From assembly GCF_019145375.1 (NCBI RefSeq), contig NZ_JAHSTX010000001.1:1959001-2023000 (forward strand): 64,000 bases of DNA, read 5' to 3'. This document shows positions 8,607 to 17,909 of this stretch, one piece after another. Under the pieces are notes generated by a model. That model was given only the letters and a program-made list of their open reading frames with translations. It did not search any database and had not been told where the DNA came from. A program made the position numbers and the translations under genes. The DNA is from Pseudomonas triticicola (GTDB taxonomy: Bacteria; Pseudomonadota; Gammaproteobacteria; Pseudomonadales; Pseudomonadaceae). The number at the start of each line of letters is the position of its first letter. The stretch's first letter is position 1.

Positions 8607-9248
8607 TCAGCTCGACGCCACCAGGGCCTTGAGCGACACATCGAACTGCTTCAGCGCATTGAGTTGCAGGTCACGCTGCTGATTGATCTGCGCGGCGATC
8701 TGCGGCGCCGCCTGGTTGTGCACCCACACCGAAGGCAACTCTTGCTCGATCGCCCCCTCGGCCTTGCCGATGTACTGCAGATCGGCGTCGTAGAACCGTG
8801 CAGAGAAGCGCGCCTCGACCAAACTGTTACGCTGAGTCAGCAAGCGGTTGAAGGTGTCGAGCTTGACCACCACGTCCGGATGGGCCTGAACCAGCGCATC
8901 GAGGTTGTCGTAGACGGTCACCGAGACGAACTGCTGTTGCAGCGAACTCACCAGCCAGTCGAGGGCCAGTTCCGGGTCGGAGCTGCCGACAAAGGCGTCG
9001 CGGATTCGCGAGTCCAGTGCGTCTTTCGCGCCGTTCAGCGCCATGTCGTGGTAACGCTCCAGATACTGCAGGTTCTGCAACGTGTTCTCGCTCAACAACA
9101 CACCCACGGTCTGCGTGTGCTGCAACGCCGAGGCGCTGGCGGCGATGGGTTGCAGGTGACACGACCGGGCGTCGTCTGCGTAAGCCGGTGCAGTAACCAC
9201 CCCGCCCATCAGCAGGGCGATCATTGCCAGTCGAGTCAGAATGTTCAT
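8607..9248 (-). CDS. Exported protein of unknown function
   Basis: A 213-residue protein beginning MNILTRLAMIALLMGG, a Sec signal peptide likely cleaved after AYA (VVTAPAYA). AAGGA lies nine bases before this ATG, which is why it is chosen over starts further upstream in the same frame. The mature part is mostly helical with no metal, nucleotide or catalytic motif that I recognise. It lies divergently from the small gene at 9416. Periplasmic location is inferred from the signal. Confidence 0.78.
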   Translation of the reverse strand: MNILTRLAMIALLMGGVVTAPAYADDARSCHLQPIAASASALQHTQTVGVLLSENTLQNLQYLERYHDMALNGAKDALDSRIRDAFVGSSDPELALDWLVSSLQQQFVSVTVYDNLDALVQAHPDVVVKLDTFNRLLTQRNSLVEARFSARFYDADLQYIGKAEGAIEQELPSVWVHNQAAPQIAAQINQQRDLQLNALKQFDVSLKALVASS

Positions 9249-9415
9249 CGCGCAATTTCCTTGAGCTGCGTCTTCGATGGAGGCGATTTTCCGCCGATCG
9301 CCGGCAAAGCAGAACTTGCGTTTCTTGATGGTCACTATTACTTCCAGCAATAGTTGCGCGTCGCGCAGACTGATGCACACTGAGCACATTCAAGAAAAAT
9401 GATGAGGGTCTCGCC

Positions 9416-9664
9416 TTGAGAACGTTTGATCTGATCCGTGACGCCGTGCTGCCCGAATATCGCGATCGCGTAGCCGAATACCTGATGCAGTACGAAAGCG
9501 TCCTGCTGGACAAAAACACCCGCGATGCGCAATTGATCCGCGACACTGCCCAGCAACTGCGCGGTTATCTGCGCGGGCTAAACACCACGCGGGTGCTGGG
9601 CATGGCCTATTGGGAAGAGCTCGATCGCCGCGTGGTAGACACCTGGCTAAGCCCGCAAGAGTGA
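9416..9664 (+). CDS. Small conserved-looking protein, TTG start
   Basis: An 82-residue acidic, helical, soluble protein with no known motif. It begins with TTG; GAGGG lies about seven bases upstream and no ATG fits the frame as well. It ends 105 bp before the diguanylate cyclase gene. Function unknown. Confidence 0.65.
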   Translation: MRTFDLIRDAVLPEYRDRVAEYLMQYESVLLDKNTRDAQLIRDTAQQLRGYLRGLNTTRVLGMAYWEELDRRVVDTWLSPQE

Positions 9665-9769
9665 CCGCTGGAGCGCCGGTGGTCCGCCCGGCAACGCGCC
9701 CCCTGCGAAAAACCTGACCAAACGCTTACAATCGCAGGCCTATTGCCATACAGACAGGCCTGCCCGGAA

Positions 9770-10927
9770 ATGCCGCTCGACCCGCCAACGATGCTGACCA
9801 TCACGATCGCCCTCGCAGCCGCTGCCGCGCTGTACCTGGCAGTCGAGTGGCGCAGCATCCGTGAGCCTTCGCTACTGTTCTGGAGCGCCGGTTTCGCCAC
9901 CATCACCATCGGTTCCACCCTCGCGCTGCTGCGCAGCAGCGGTTTTCTGCTGCTCGGCATCTGGTTCGCCAACGGCTTGCTGGTGACCGCGCATTTCTTT
10001 TTCCTGCTCGGCGTGGCGCGCTTCACCCAGACCCGACTGTCGCCGGCGTGGTACCTGATTTTCGCGACGTGGCTGATCATGTTGATGTTGCCGGACGGCC
10101 CGCTGTGGTCCAAGGCCATGCTGGTGGCCAACTCGCTGCTGGTGGCGATCCCGACACTCAAGGCCAGTTCGCTGCTGCGCCCGCACGGCAAGTCGTTGAG
10201 CGTTGGTGCGGTGCAATTGCGCTATGTGCTGCTCGGTCACGGTATCTTTTATGTGGCCAAGGCCCTGACCGTAGTGATCCCCGGCACCCTTATCGATCTG
10301 GCGGCGTTTCGTGGCGAGATCATTCAGATCTCGCTGGTCGAAGGCGCGATGGCGATCATGTTGATCGCCCTGTCGATGACCGGCACCGAGCGTTATCGCC
10401 GGGAAAAGCAGATCGCCCGCCTCGCCGAGCGCGATCCGCTCACGGCCCTCTACAACCGCCGCGCCCTGGAAAAGCGCACGCCTCGCCTGCTGGCCGGCGT
10501 ATCCGCGCAAAGGCCGGGTGCATTGTTGTTGATCGATATCGACAACTTCAAACTGGTCAACGACCAGTACGGGCATATCGCCGGTGATCGCTTGCTGATT
10601 GCCCTGAGCGAGATGATCCGCGCCCAGCTGCCGCCCCATGCGCTGACGGCGCGGCTGGGTGGCGATGAGTTTCTGATGCTGCTCAACAACGCCTCAGCCG
10701 AAGCCATCCTTGAACTGGGCAATGCCTTGCGCGAACAGTTTCTGGCCTTGGCGTCGCACACCTATCCCACGTCCGCTGCGGTGACTTTGAGCATCGGCGC
10801 CACCCTGTTCGACAAACCGCCGGCCAGTCTGGCGGCGCTGATCGAACTTGGCGACGCCGCGCTCTACGAGTCCAAACGCGGCGGCCGCAACCGCTTGCGC
10901 CTGTCCGGCCTCGCCACTCCAGGATGA
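9770..10927 (+). CDS. Membrane-anchored diguanylate cyclase (GGDEF)
   Basis: A protein of about 385 residues with some six hydrophobic helices in the first ~205 residues and a C-terminal GGDEF domain. The signature RLGGDEF is intact at about 295-301 and the metal-binding DIDNFKLVND segment precedes it, so it should make cyclic di-GMP from two GTP. No inhibitory RxxD is obvious before the signature. The N-terminal membrane part would sense an unknown signal. ATG 9770 is chosen; ATG 9791 is an alternative. The stop overlaps the region just before the thioesterase gene, so the two are probably cotranscribed. Confidence 0.88.
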   Translation: MPLDPPTMLTITIALAAAAALYLAVEWRSIREPSLLFWSAGFATITIGSTLALLRSSGFLLLGIWFANGLLVTAHFFFLLGVARFTQTRLSPAWYLIFATWLIMLMLPDGPLWSKAMLVANSLLVAIPTLKASSLLRPHGKSLSVGAVQLRYVLLGHGIFYVAKALTVVIPGTLIDLAAFRGEIIQISLVEGAMAIMLIALSMTGTERYRREKQIARLAERDPLTALYNRRALEKRTPRLLAGVSAQRPGALLLIDIDNFKLVNDQYGHIAGDRLLIALSEMIRAQLPPHALTARLGGDEFLMLLNNASAEAILELGNALREQFLALASHTYPTSAAVTLSIGATLFDKPPASLAALIELGDAALYESKRGGRNRLRLSGLATPG

Positions 10928-10935
10928 CCCACGCC

Positions 10936-11451
10936 ATGTCCAGACATGACACCCCGCTGCAAGACCTCGCCGCCCCCGAAGGCGTTTGTTACGGCTGCGG
11001 CGGCCGCAATCCGCAAGGCCTGCACGTAAAAAGTCGTTGGGATGAGGACGGCAGCCACGTCATCGCCGAGCATATGCCCGAAGCCCAATACTGCGGCTGG
11101 CCGGATCTGGTTTACGGCGGGCTGATCGCCATGCTGGTCGACTGTCACTCCAACTGGACCGCCATGGCCTGGCACTACCGCGCAGAAAACCGCGAAGCCG
11201 GCAGCCTGCCGCGCATCGACTGCGTCACCGGTAACCTTGGGATCAAGTTCATCAAGCCAACGCCGATGGGCGTACCGCTGCTCTTGCGCGCACGGGTCGA
11301 AGGTGAAGTCGGGCGCAAGACCCGGGTGATTTGCGAAGTGTATGCGGGGGAAGTGCTGACGGCAGTGGGTGATTCGGTGTTTGTGCGGGTGGATACGGGG
11401 CAGTTGGCGGATGCAGCGCATGGCCGCGAAAGCCAAAGCCCCTCACCCTAG
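10936..11451 (+). CDS. PaaI-type hotdog-fold thioesterase
   Basis: A ~171-residue 4HBT-superfamily protein. It starts with a CYGCGGRNPQGLH segment, then has YGGLIAMLVDCHSNWTA, the helix carrying the acidic residue used by PaaI-like acyl-CoA thioesterases, and a C-terminal beta-sheet. It would hydrolyse an acyl-CoA of unknown chain. ATG 10936 has AGGA eleven bases upstream; an ATG at 10924 overlaps the preceding stop by four bases and is an alternative. The last residues (SQSPSP) and the stop codon are encoded by the first copy of the CCCTCACCCTAG repeat. Confidence 0.82.
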   Translation: MSRHDTPLQDLAAPEGVCYGCGGRNPQGLHVKSRWDEDGSHVIAEHMPEAQYCGWPDLVYGGLIAMLVDCHSNWTAMAWHYRAENREAGSLPRIDCVTGNLGIKFIKPTPMGVPLLLRARVEGEVGRKTRVICEVYAGEVLTAVGDSVFVRVDTGQLADAAHGRESQSPSP

Positions 11452-11801
11452 CCCTAGCCCTCTCCCAAAGGGAGAGGGAACTGACCGAGGTGCTTGGTGC
11501 AGATACATCGACCTGGGAAACCGAGTCGAACTCAAATCTTGAAAAGCCCCTCACCCTAGCCCTCTCCCAGAGGCAGAGGGAACTGACCGCGGTGTTTGGT
11601 GCAGATACGCCGACCCGGGAAACCGAGTCGAACTCAAATCCTGAAAAGCCCCTCACCCTAGCCCTCTCCCGGAGGGAGAGGGAACTGACCGAGTTGTACA
11701 TGCGAAGTACGCCGACCCGAGATACCGAGTCGAATGCAGGTTTTGAACACCACACAAATCGGCTCCCTCTCCCTCGGGAGAGGGCTGGGGTGAGGGGCTG
11801 C
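11439..11801. repeat. Tandem ~102-bp repeat array with CCCTCACCCTAGCCCTCTCCC hairpins
   Basis: Units start with CCCCTCACCCTAG at 11439, 11547 and 11649 (108 and 102 bp apart; the first copy carries six extra bases). Each unit holds a CTCTCCC/GGGAGAG hairpin, then AACTGACC and a ~60-bp spacer with GACCCGGGAAACCGAGTCGAA-like sequence. An inverted copy (GGGAGAGGGCTGGGGTGAGGGG) closes the array at about 11764-11801. The remaining DNA to 11857 holds nothing else recognisable. Confidence 0.9.
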
Positions 11802-11857
11802 GGGTCAAGCCACGCAGCCACACTCAAGCCGAAAGCGAAACGTTCTGAGCCAGCTCT

Positions 11858-14062
11858 TCAACGCGACAAAGCCGCCACACCCGCCCGCGCCGCATGCAGC
11901 TTTTTATAGCTTTCGATCAAGCGCAAATGCCGGTCCAGCCCTTCCAGCTTCATGCTCGTTGGCGTCAAACCGTAAAAGCGCACACTGCCATTCACCGAAC
12001 CAATCGCCGCATCCATACGCTCGTCACCAAACATCCGGCGGAAGTTAGCCTCGTAGTCTTCCAGCTCGAGATCCTCGTCCAGCTCCATCTCCAGCACCAC
12101 ATTCACAGCCTGATAGAACAAGCCGCGCTCAACAGTGTTGTCGTTGTATTGCAGGAACGCCTCAACCAGATCCTTCGCCTCGTCAAACTTCTGCAGTGCG
12201 AGGTAGATCAGCAGGCGCAGTTCCAGAATCGTCAGCTTGCCCCATGGTGTGTTGTCATCGAACTCGATGCCGATCAGCGTGGTGATATCGGTGTAGTCGT
12301 CCTGCTCGCTGCGTTCCAACCCCTGAACGAGGTTGCGCAGGCCAACCTTACTGAGGTTGTGCAGATTGAGGATGTCGGCGCGGAATTGCAGGGCTTTGTT
12401 GGTGTTGTCCCAGATCAGGTCTTCGACCGGGTAGATCTCCGAGTAATCCGGCACGAGGATGCGGCAGGCGTTGGCGCCGATGTGCTCGTAGACCGCCATG
12501 TAGACTTCCTTGCCCATGTCTTCGAGGATGCCGAACAGGGTCGCGGCTTCTTCGGCGTTGGAGTTTTCGCCTTGGCCCGAGAAGTCCCACTCGACAAATT
12601 CGAAGTCTGGCTTGGCACTGAAGAAGCGCCACGACACCACACCGCTGGAATCGATGAAGTGCTCGACGAAGTTGTTCGGTTCGGTCACTGCCTGTCCCGA
12701 GAACGTCGGCTGCGGCAAGTCGTTGAGGCCTTCGAAACTGCGGCCCTGGAGCAGTTCGGTCAGGCTGCGTTCCAGCGCGACTTCCAGGCTCGGGTGCGCG
12801 CCGAACGAGGCGAAGACGCCGCCAGTGCGCGGGTTCATCAGGGTCACGCACATCACCGGGAATTCACCGCCCAGCGAGGCGTCCTTGACCAGCACCGGGA
12901 AGCCCTGCTCTTCCAGGCCCTTGATGCCGGCGAGGATGCTCGGGTATTTCTCCAGTACCTCTTGCGGTACGTCCGGCAGGGCCATTTCGCCTTCGAGAAT
13001 TTCGCGTTTGACTGCGCGCTCGAAAATTTCCGACAGGCACTGCACCTGCGCTTCGGCCAAGGTGTTGCCAGCGCTCATGCCGTTGCTCAGGTAGAGGTTT
13101 TCGATCAGGTTGGACGGGAAGTACACCACTTCACCGTCCGACTGACGCACGAACGGCAGCGAGCAGATGCCGCGCTGGGTGTTGCCGGAGTTGGTGTCGT
13201 ACAGGTGCGAACCGCGCAGCTCGCCGTCGCGGTTGTAAATGCCGAGGGTGTATTCGTCGAGGATTTCGCTCGGTAACTCGTCTTTCGGCCCCGGCTTGAA
13301 CCACTGCTCATCCGGGTAATGGACGAATTCTGCATTGGCGATGTCTTCGCCCCAGAACTGATCGTTGTAGAAGAAGTTGCAGTTCAGGCGCTCGATGAAC
13401 TCGCCCAGTGCCGAAGCCAGCGCGCCTTCCTTGGTCGCGCCCTTGCCGTTGGTGAAGCACATCGGCGAATGCGCATCGCGAATGTGCAGCGACCAGACGT
13501 TGGGCACGATGTTGCGCCACGAAGCGATTTCGATCTTCATGCCGAGGTCGGCAAGGATCTTCGACATGTTGGCGATGGTCTGTTCCAGCGGCAGGTCCTT
13601 GCCGGCAATGTAAGTGCCCGCCTGGGAATCGGACTGCGGCATCAACAAGGCCTGGGCATCGGCGTCGAGGTTGTCGACTTCTTCGATGATGAACTCGGGG
13701 CCGGTCTGCACCACTTTCTTCACGGTGCAGCGGTCGATGGAACGCAGGATGCCCTGGCGATCCTTGTCCGAGATATCGGCGGGCAATTCGACCTGAATCT
13801 TGAAGATCTGGTTGTAGCGGTTTTCCGGGTCGACGATGTTGTTCTGCGACAGGCGAATGTTCTCTGTCGGGATGTTGCGCGTGTCGCAGTACAGCTTGAC
13901 GAAGTAAGCCGCGCACAAGGCCGACGACGCCAGGAAGTAGTCGAACGGCCCCGGTGCCGAGCCATCGCCCTTGTAGCGAATGGGCTGATCGGCGATCACC
14001 GTGAAGTCGTCGAACTTGGCTTCAAGTCGAAGGTTGTCGAGAAAGTTGACCTTGATTTCCAT
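11858..14062 (-). CDS. OsmC domain / YcaO domain fusion protein
   Basis: A 734-residue protein. Residues 1-~140 are OsmC-like, including GDGSAPGPFDYFLASSALCAA with the family cysteine. From about 165 on it is YcaO-like, with the ATP-binding region (EGALASALGEFIERLNC, EAQVQCLSEIFERAVKREI) and a C-terminal helical, TPR-like region. YcaO proteins use ATP to activate backbone amides, or, in the Escherichia coli YcaO group, affect ribosomal protein S12 methylthiolation. OsmC proteins reduce organic peroxides. Length and order match the OsmC/YcaO proteins of gammaproteobacteria. There is no precursor peptide gene nearby, so it is unlikely to be a RiPP enzyme. Confidence 0.92.
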   Translation of the reverse strand: MEIKVNFLDNLRLEAKFDDFTVIADQPIRYKGDGSAPGPFDYFLASSALCAAYFVKLYCDTRNIPTENIRLSQNNIVDPENRYNQIFKIQVELPADISDKDRQGILRSIDRCTVKKVVQTGPEFIIEEVDNLDADAQALLMPQSDSQAGTYIAGKDLPLEQTIANMSKILADLGMKIEIASWRNIVPNVWSLHIRDAHSPMCFTNGKGATKEGALASALGEFIERLNCNFFYNDQFWGEDIANAEFVHYPDEQWFKPGPKDELPSEILDEYTLGIYNRDGELRGSHLYDTNSGNTQRGICSLPFVRQSDGEVVYFPSNLIENLYLSNGMSAGNTLAEAQVQCLSEIFERAVKREILEGEMALPDVPQEVLEKYPSILAGIKGLEEQGFPVLVKDASLGGEFPVMCVTLMNPRTGGVFASFGAHPSLEVALERSLTELLQGRSFEGLNDLPQPTFSGQAVTEPNNFVEHFIDSSGVVSWRFFSAKPDFEFVEWDFSGQGENSNAEEAATLFGILEDMGKEVYMAVYEHIGANACRILVPDYSEIYPVEDLIWDNTNKALQFRADILNLHNLSKVGLRNLVQGLERSEQDDYTDITTLIGIEFDDNTPWGKLTILELRLLIYLALQKFDEAKDLVEAFLQYNDNTVERGLFYQAVNVVLEMELDEDLELEDYEANFRRMFGDERMDAAIGSVNGSVRFYGLTPTSMKLEGLDRHLRLIESYKKLHAARAGVAALSR

Positions 14063-14282
14063 GCGGGATTACCAGAATACGGCTAAACGAATGGTGGCCA
14101 TTATCCGGTTTTTGTGCGGGAAGTCTCGCCCTTTCGGGATTCGCCGCTGGCCGGCGGTTCTGGAAATTCCAACGGATTCGCTACACTTTGAAAAAATCCA
14201 GGCGATACCAATAACAACAATCTGAACATTGTGCGCTCGCCATTGTTCTAGATTCAGAAGACACCGGATCAAGGACGAGCAC

Positions 14283-16892
14283 ATGGCCGTTACTCTCCCT
14301 GCGCAGCCAATCCCCACCCCGCAACGCGCCGTGACCCGGCGCCTGGCCATCGCCGTTGGCGCACTGTTCATTGCGGGTGTCATCGCCGCGATCAGCACCT
14401 TGCTTGGCATTGCCAATACCCTTGACGCGAAGGATCTGGAACAGAACCAGTTCTATTCCGTGCGCGCCGTGGAAAACCGCATCACCGCGTCGAAAAGCTA
14501 CATCACCAGTTATGCCTACTGGACCCGCGCCTATGAGGCCTTGAGCGGGCCGATCGACGTCAACTGGGCCTACACCGAACAGAACATGGGCAAGACACTG
14601 TTCACCAGCGACGGCTACGACGGCGTGTTCGTCCTTGATCGCAATCGCACCAAGTACGCGGTGATTCGCGGGCAGATGGTCGAAACCGACGTGGCCACGG
14701 TGCTGCAAGCGCCCGCCTCGGCGCTGGTCGAGCAAGTGCTGAGCCAGCCTGATCTGACCAAGCCGATCAGCAGTTATTCATTGTTCGAAGGCTGGCCGGC
14801 GTTGATCACCGCTGCCGCGATCATTCCCAACGACGAGCGCCCGCTGGATGAACTGAGAAACACCTCGGTGCTGGTGTTCGTCGACAAGCTGACCCCGACC
14901 AAACTGCGCAAGATCGGCAGCGGTTATGGCCTGACGAACCTGACCCTGGCCCCGGATGACACCATTGAAAAAGGCCATCCAAGCGTGCCGCTCGACAGCA
15001 CCGGCTACAGCCTGGTCGCCGACCTGCAACGGCCCGGTCAGCAATTGTTGTGGACGCTGGTGCCGCCGCTCGGCGCGACGTTTCTGGTGCTGATGCTGCT
15101 GACGGCATACTTTTTCCGCCACGCCCTGCGCTCTTCGCAATACGTCGACAACAGTATCCATGCGATGCAGGCGTCGAATCAGGCCCTTGAAGCCGCCAAT
15201 CATGCGCTAGAAGCCAGTGAAGAACGCTTTCGCGCCGTGGCCGAAGCGGCTTCGGACTGGATCTGGGAAGTTGATGATCAGTTGGCGCTGACCTATCTGT
15301 CGGCGCGCTTCAGCGAAGTCACCGGCTACCCGCAAGCCCTGTGGCTGGGCCAGGACATCGGCGAATTACTGACTTGCGACACCACGCCACTGGAGCTGTG
15401 GCTGCGCAAACTCAGCGAAGAAAACAGCGCCGGCGATTTGCGCTGCACTTATCGCGATCACTCCGGGCAGCCACGCCACTGCCGGCTCTCGGCGCGGCCG
15501 ATTTTCGACAAGGACAGCGTCGTCGGCTATCGCGGTACTGCCAGCGATATCACCGACGAAGTCGCCGCCCATGCGCAGATCCAGCACCTGTCGATGCATG
15601 ACGCCCTGACCGGTCTGCCCAACCGCAACAAACTGGCGCGTTATCTGGATGAAGTGCTGATATTGAAAGAACACTCGCCACCGCTGTCGCTGCTGATGAT
15701 CGATCTGGACAACTTCAAACCGATCAACGATTCCCTCGGCCATCCTGCCGGTGACGCGGTTCTCCAGGAAGTCGCCACGCGTCTGCGCGAATGCACCCGC
15801 GAGCACGACCTCGTCGCCCGCCTCGGTGGTGATGAATTCGTCGTGGTGCTCAATGGCATGGACAGCCATAACGAGATCGACAAATTCTGCACACGGCTGA
15901 TCGGCAGCCTGCATCAGCCGATCCTCTACGAACATCATCCGCTGCATATCGGCGCCAGTGTCGGCATCGCCCTGAGTCGCCGGCACGGTTTCGTCGCCAG
16001 CGATCTGATCCGCTATGCCGACATCGCGCTGTATCAGGCCAAATCCGACGGCAAGAACACCTGGTGCTATTTCGAAGCGCACATGAGCGACCAGATCCAG
16101 ACGCGCCGGCAAATGGAAGATGACCTGCGCCATGCGCTCAAACACAACGAATTCGTCTTGCACTATCAGCCGCGCTACAAGGTCGATGGCAAGCACATCG
16201 TCTCGGTGGAGGCGCTGGTGCGCTGGCAGCATCCGACCCAGGGCTTGCTCGGGCCGGACGTGTTCATTCCGCTGGCCGAGCAGACCGACCTGATCGTACC
16301 CCTGGGCCGCTGGGTGTTGCGCGAAGCCTGCGAGACTGCGCTGGAATGGCCCCATGACATTCTGCTGTCGGTCAACCTCTCGCCTGCGCAGTTCGCCCTC
16401 AGCGATGTCGTCGAGGATGTTCGCGAAGTGCTGGTGGCTACGCGTTTCCCCGCAAGCCGTCTGGAGCTGGAGATCACTGAAAACGTGATGCTCAACGACA
16501 CCGATGGCGCGCTGACCACCATGAACCAGCTCAAGGAGCTCGGCGTACGCCTGAACATGGACGACTTCGGCACCGGTTATTCGTCGCTCGGTTATCTGCG
16601 CGCTTATCCGTTCGACGGGATCAAGATCGACAAACGCTTTATCGCCTCGATCAGCAGCGGCACCAACGACCGTGCCGTGGTGCAGGCGATCATTGGCTTG
16701 GGCAAGGCCATGGGGCTGACGGTGACCGCCGAAGGCGTCGAGACCGAGGAGCAACTGGCAATTCTCGGTAAAGATCAATGCAACGAGGTGCAGGGTTATT
16801 TCATGAGTCGGCCGATCGACAAGGCGGCTTTTGCTGATCTGCTACGCGCTTCGCGACTGTCGCTGGTGAGCAAAAAAGGTCGGGTGACGTGA
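14283..16892 (+). CDS. CHASE4-PAS-GGDEF-EAL cyclic di-GMP enzyme
   Basis: An 869-residue membrane protein starting at ATG 14283 (AAGGA upstream). It has a transmembrane helix at about 20-45, a periplasmic CHASE4-like domain to ~255, a second helix at ~260-280 and a short coiled coil. A PAS domain (~300-425), a GGDEF domain with intact RLGGDEF and an EAL domain follow. The EAL domain carries VEALVRW, ELEITENVM, MDDFGTGYSSL, KIDKRFI and TAEGVET, so its metal and catalytic residues are present. Both synthesis and hydrolysis of c-di-GMP are possible from the sequence. It ends three bases before the convergent cioB stop. Confidence 0.92.
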   Translation: MAVTLPAQPIPTPQRAVTRRLAIAVGALFIAGVIAAISTLLGIANTLDAKDLEQNQFYSVRAVENRITASKSYITSYAYWTRAYEALSGPIDVNWAYTEQNMGKTLFTSDGYDGVFVLDRNRTKYAVIRGQMVETDVATVLQAPASALVEQVLSQPDLTKPISSYSLFEGWPALITAAAIIPNDERPLDELRNTSVLVFVDKLTPTKLRKIGSGYGLTNLTLAPDDTIEKGHPSVPLDSTGYSLVADLQRPGQQLLWTLVPPLGATFLVLMLLTAYFFRHALRSSQYVDNSIHAMQASNQALEAANHALEASEERFRAVAEAASDWIWEVDDQLALTYLSARFSEVTGYPQALWLGQDIGELLTCDTTPLELWLRKLSEENSAGDLRCTYRDHSGQPRHCRLSARPIFDKDSVVGYRGTASDITDEVAAHAQIQHLSMHDALTGLPNRNKLARYLDEVLILKEHSPPLSLLMIDLDNFKPINDSLGHPAGDAVLQEVATRLRECTREHDLVARLGGDEFVVVLNGMDSHNEIDKFCTRLIGSLHQPILYEHHPLHIGASVGIALSRRHGFVASDLIRYADIALYQAKSDGKNTWCYFEAHMSDQIQTRRQMEDDLRHALKHNEFVLHYQPRYKVDGKHIVSVEALVRWQHPTQGLLGPDVFIPLAEQTDLIVPLGRWVLREACETALEWPHDILLSVNLSPAQFALSDVVEDVREVLVATRFPASRLELEITENVMLNDTDGALTTMNQLKELGVRLNMDDFGTGYSSLGYLRAYPFDGIKIDKRFIASISSGTNDRAVVQAIIGLGKAMGLTVTAEGVETEEQLAILGKDQCNEVQGYFMSRPIDKAAFADLLRASRLSLVSKKGRVT

Positions 16893-16895
16893 ATC

Positions 16896-17897
16896 TCAAC
16901 CATCGCTGGCAACGCGCACTTTGCCGCTGAACACGCGGAAACCGAAGGTGTTGTAGGCCAGCGTGATGGGGATCAGCACGGCGAATCCGACCAGCATGAA
17001 GATCTGGCTGGTCGGGCTTGAGGCTGCTTCGCTCAAGGTCAGATCCGGCGGAATGATGAAAGGAAATAGCGCGACCAGCATCACCGCAAAAGCCAAGACG
17101 AAAATGCCCAGTGCGGCGAACAGCGGGATGAAGTCGAAGCGGCTGTGAAAGCCTTTGCTGAATACCCATCCTAGAGCACCAAGGATGAGCCCTGCCGGCA
17201 ACCACAGCCGAATATCGGCAAGCCGCCGGGCGTATTGCGGCTGCAACGTCGCCGTCCATGCGATCAGCACCAGCAATAACGCCACAACGACCAGCGACAG
17301 CACGCGGGCCTCGCGCGCCGAGTGCTGCTGCAGTTCATCACGGGTGCGCCAGTACAACCAGCACGTCCCCAGCCAGACGTAACCGAGCACCAGCACAAAA
17401 CCACAGGACACCGGGAACGGATTCAGCCAGTCGCGGCCATCGCCGTGGTACTGACCGCCCTGATGCGCAACGCCCTGCACCAACGTGCCAAGCACCATGC
17501 CTTGAACCAATCCGCTCACCAGCGACGCAACTGACAACACGCCGTCGACCATGCGCTTGCCCTGTCCGTTTGGCGCATAGTCCCGAAACTCCAAGGCCAT
17601 GGCGCGCGCAATCAATGCCAAAAACATCACGATAAAAGGAACGTACAGCGCCGGCAGCAGAATCGCGTATGCCAGCGGAAACAACGCAAGCAAACCACCA
17701 CCGCCGAGCACCAGCCAGGTTTCGTTGGCGTCCCACACCGGCAGAATCGTCACCGCCATGGTCCGGCGCTGCTGGCTGCAGGAAGTCAGCCCCATAAGCA
17801 TGCCGACGCCCAGATCGGTGCCGTCGAGCACCACGTAGTTCATCACCGAGAACGCCAGCGCGGCGGCGCACAACAGAGTCAGCCAGTCCGTGTCCAT
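16896..17897 (-). CDS. cioB: Cytochrome bd-type (cyanide-insensitive) quinol oxidase subunit II
   Basis: A 333-residue integral membrane protein with about eight helices. It starts with WLTLLCAAALAFSVMNYVVLDGTDLGVG, the conserved first helix of CydB/CioB. GRDWLNPFPVSCG and WDANETWLVLGGGGLLALFP are also characteristic (each given in part). It partners CioA to reduce oxygen to water with electrons from ubiquinol. It starts 12 bases after the cioA stop, so both are one operon. No small CydX-like gene is visible downstream, where the opposing GGDEF-EAL gene ends after three bases. Confidence 0.94.
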   Translation of the reverse strand: MDTDWLTLLCAAALAFSVMNYVVLDGTDLGVGMLMGLTSCSQQRRTMAVTILPVWDANETWLVLGGGGLLALFPLAYAILLPALYVPFIVMFLALIARAMALEFRDYAPNGQGKRMVDGVLSVASLVSGLVQGMVLGTLVQGVAHQGGQYHGDGRDWLNPFPVSCGFVLVLGYVWLGTCWLYWRTRDELQQHSAREARVLSLVVVALLLVLIAWTATLQPQYARRLADIRLWLPAGLILGALGWVFSKGFHSRFDFIPLFAALGIFVLAFAVMLVALFPFIIPPDLTLSEAASSPTSQIFMLVGFAVLIPITLAYNTFGFRVFSGKVRVASDG

Positions 17898-17909
17898 GTC
17901 TGCGCCTCC

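Noticed and set aside
11858..14062. RiPP (azole/thioamide) biosynthesis because of the YcaO domain
   Set aside because: No precursor peptide, no E1-like partner and no exporter are adjacent; the OsmC fusion belongs to a different YcaO group.
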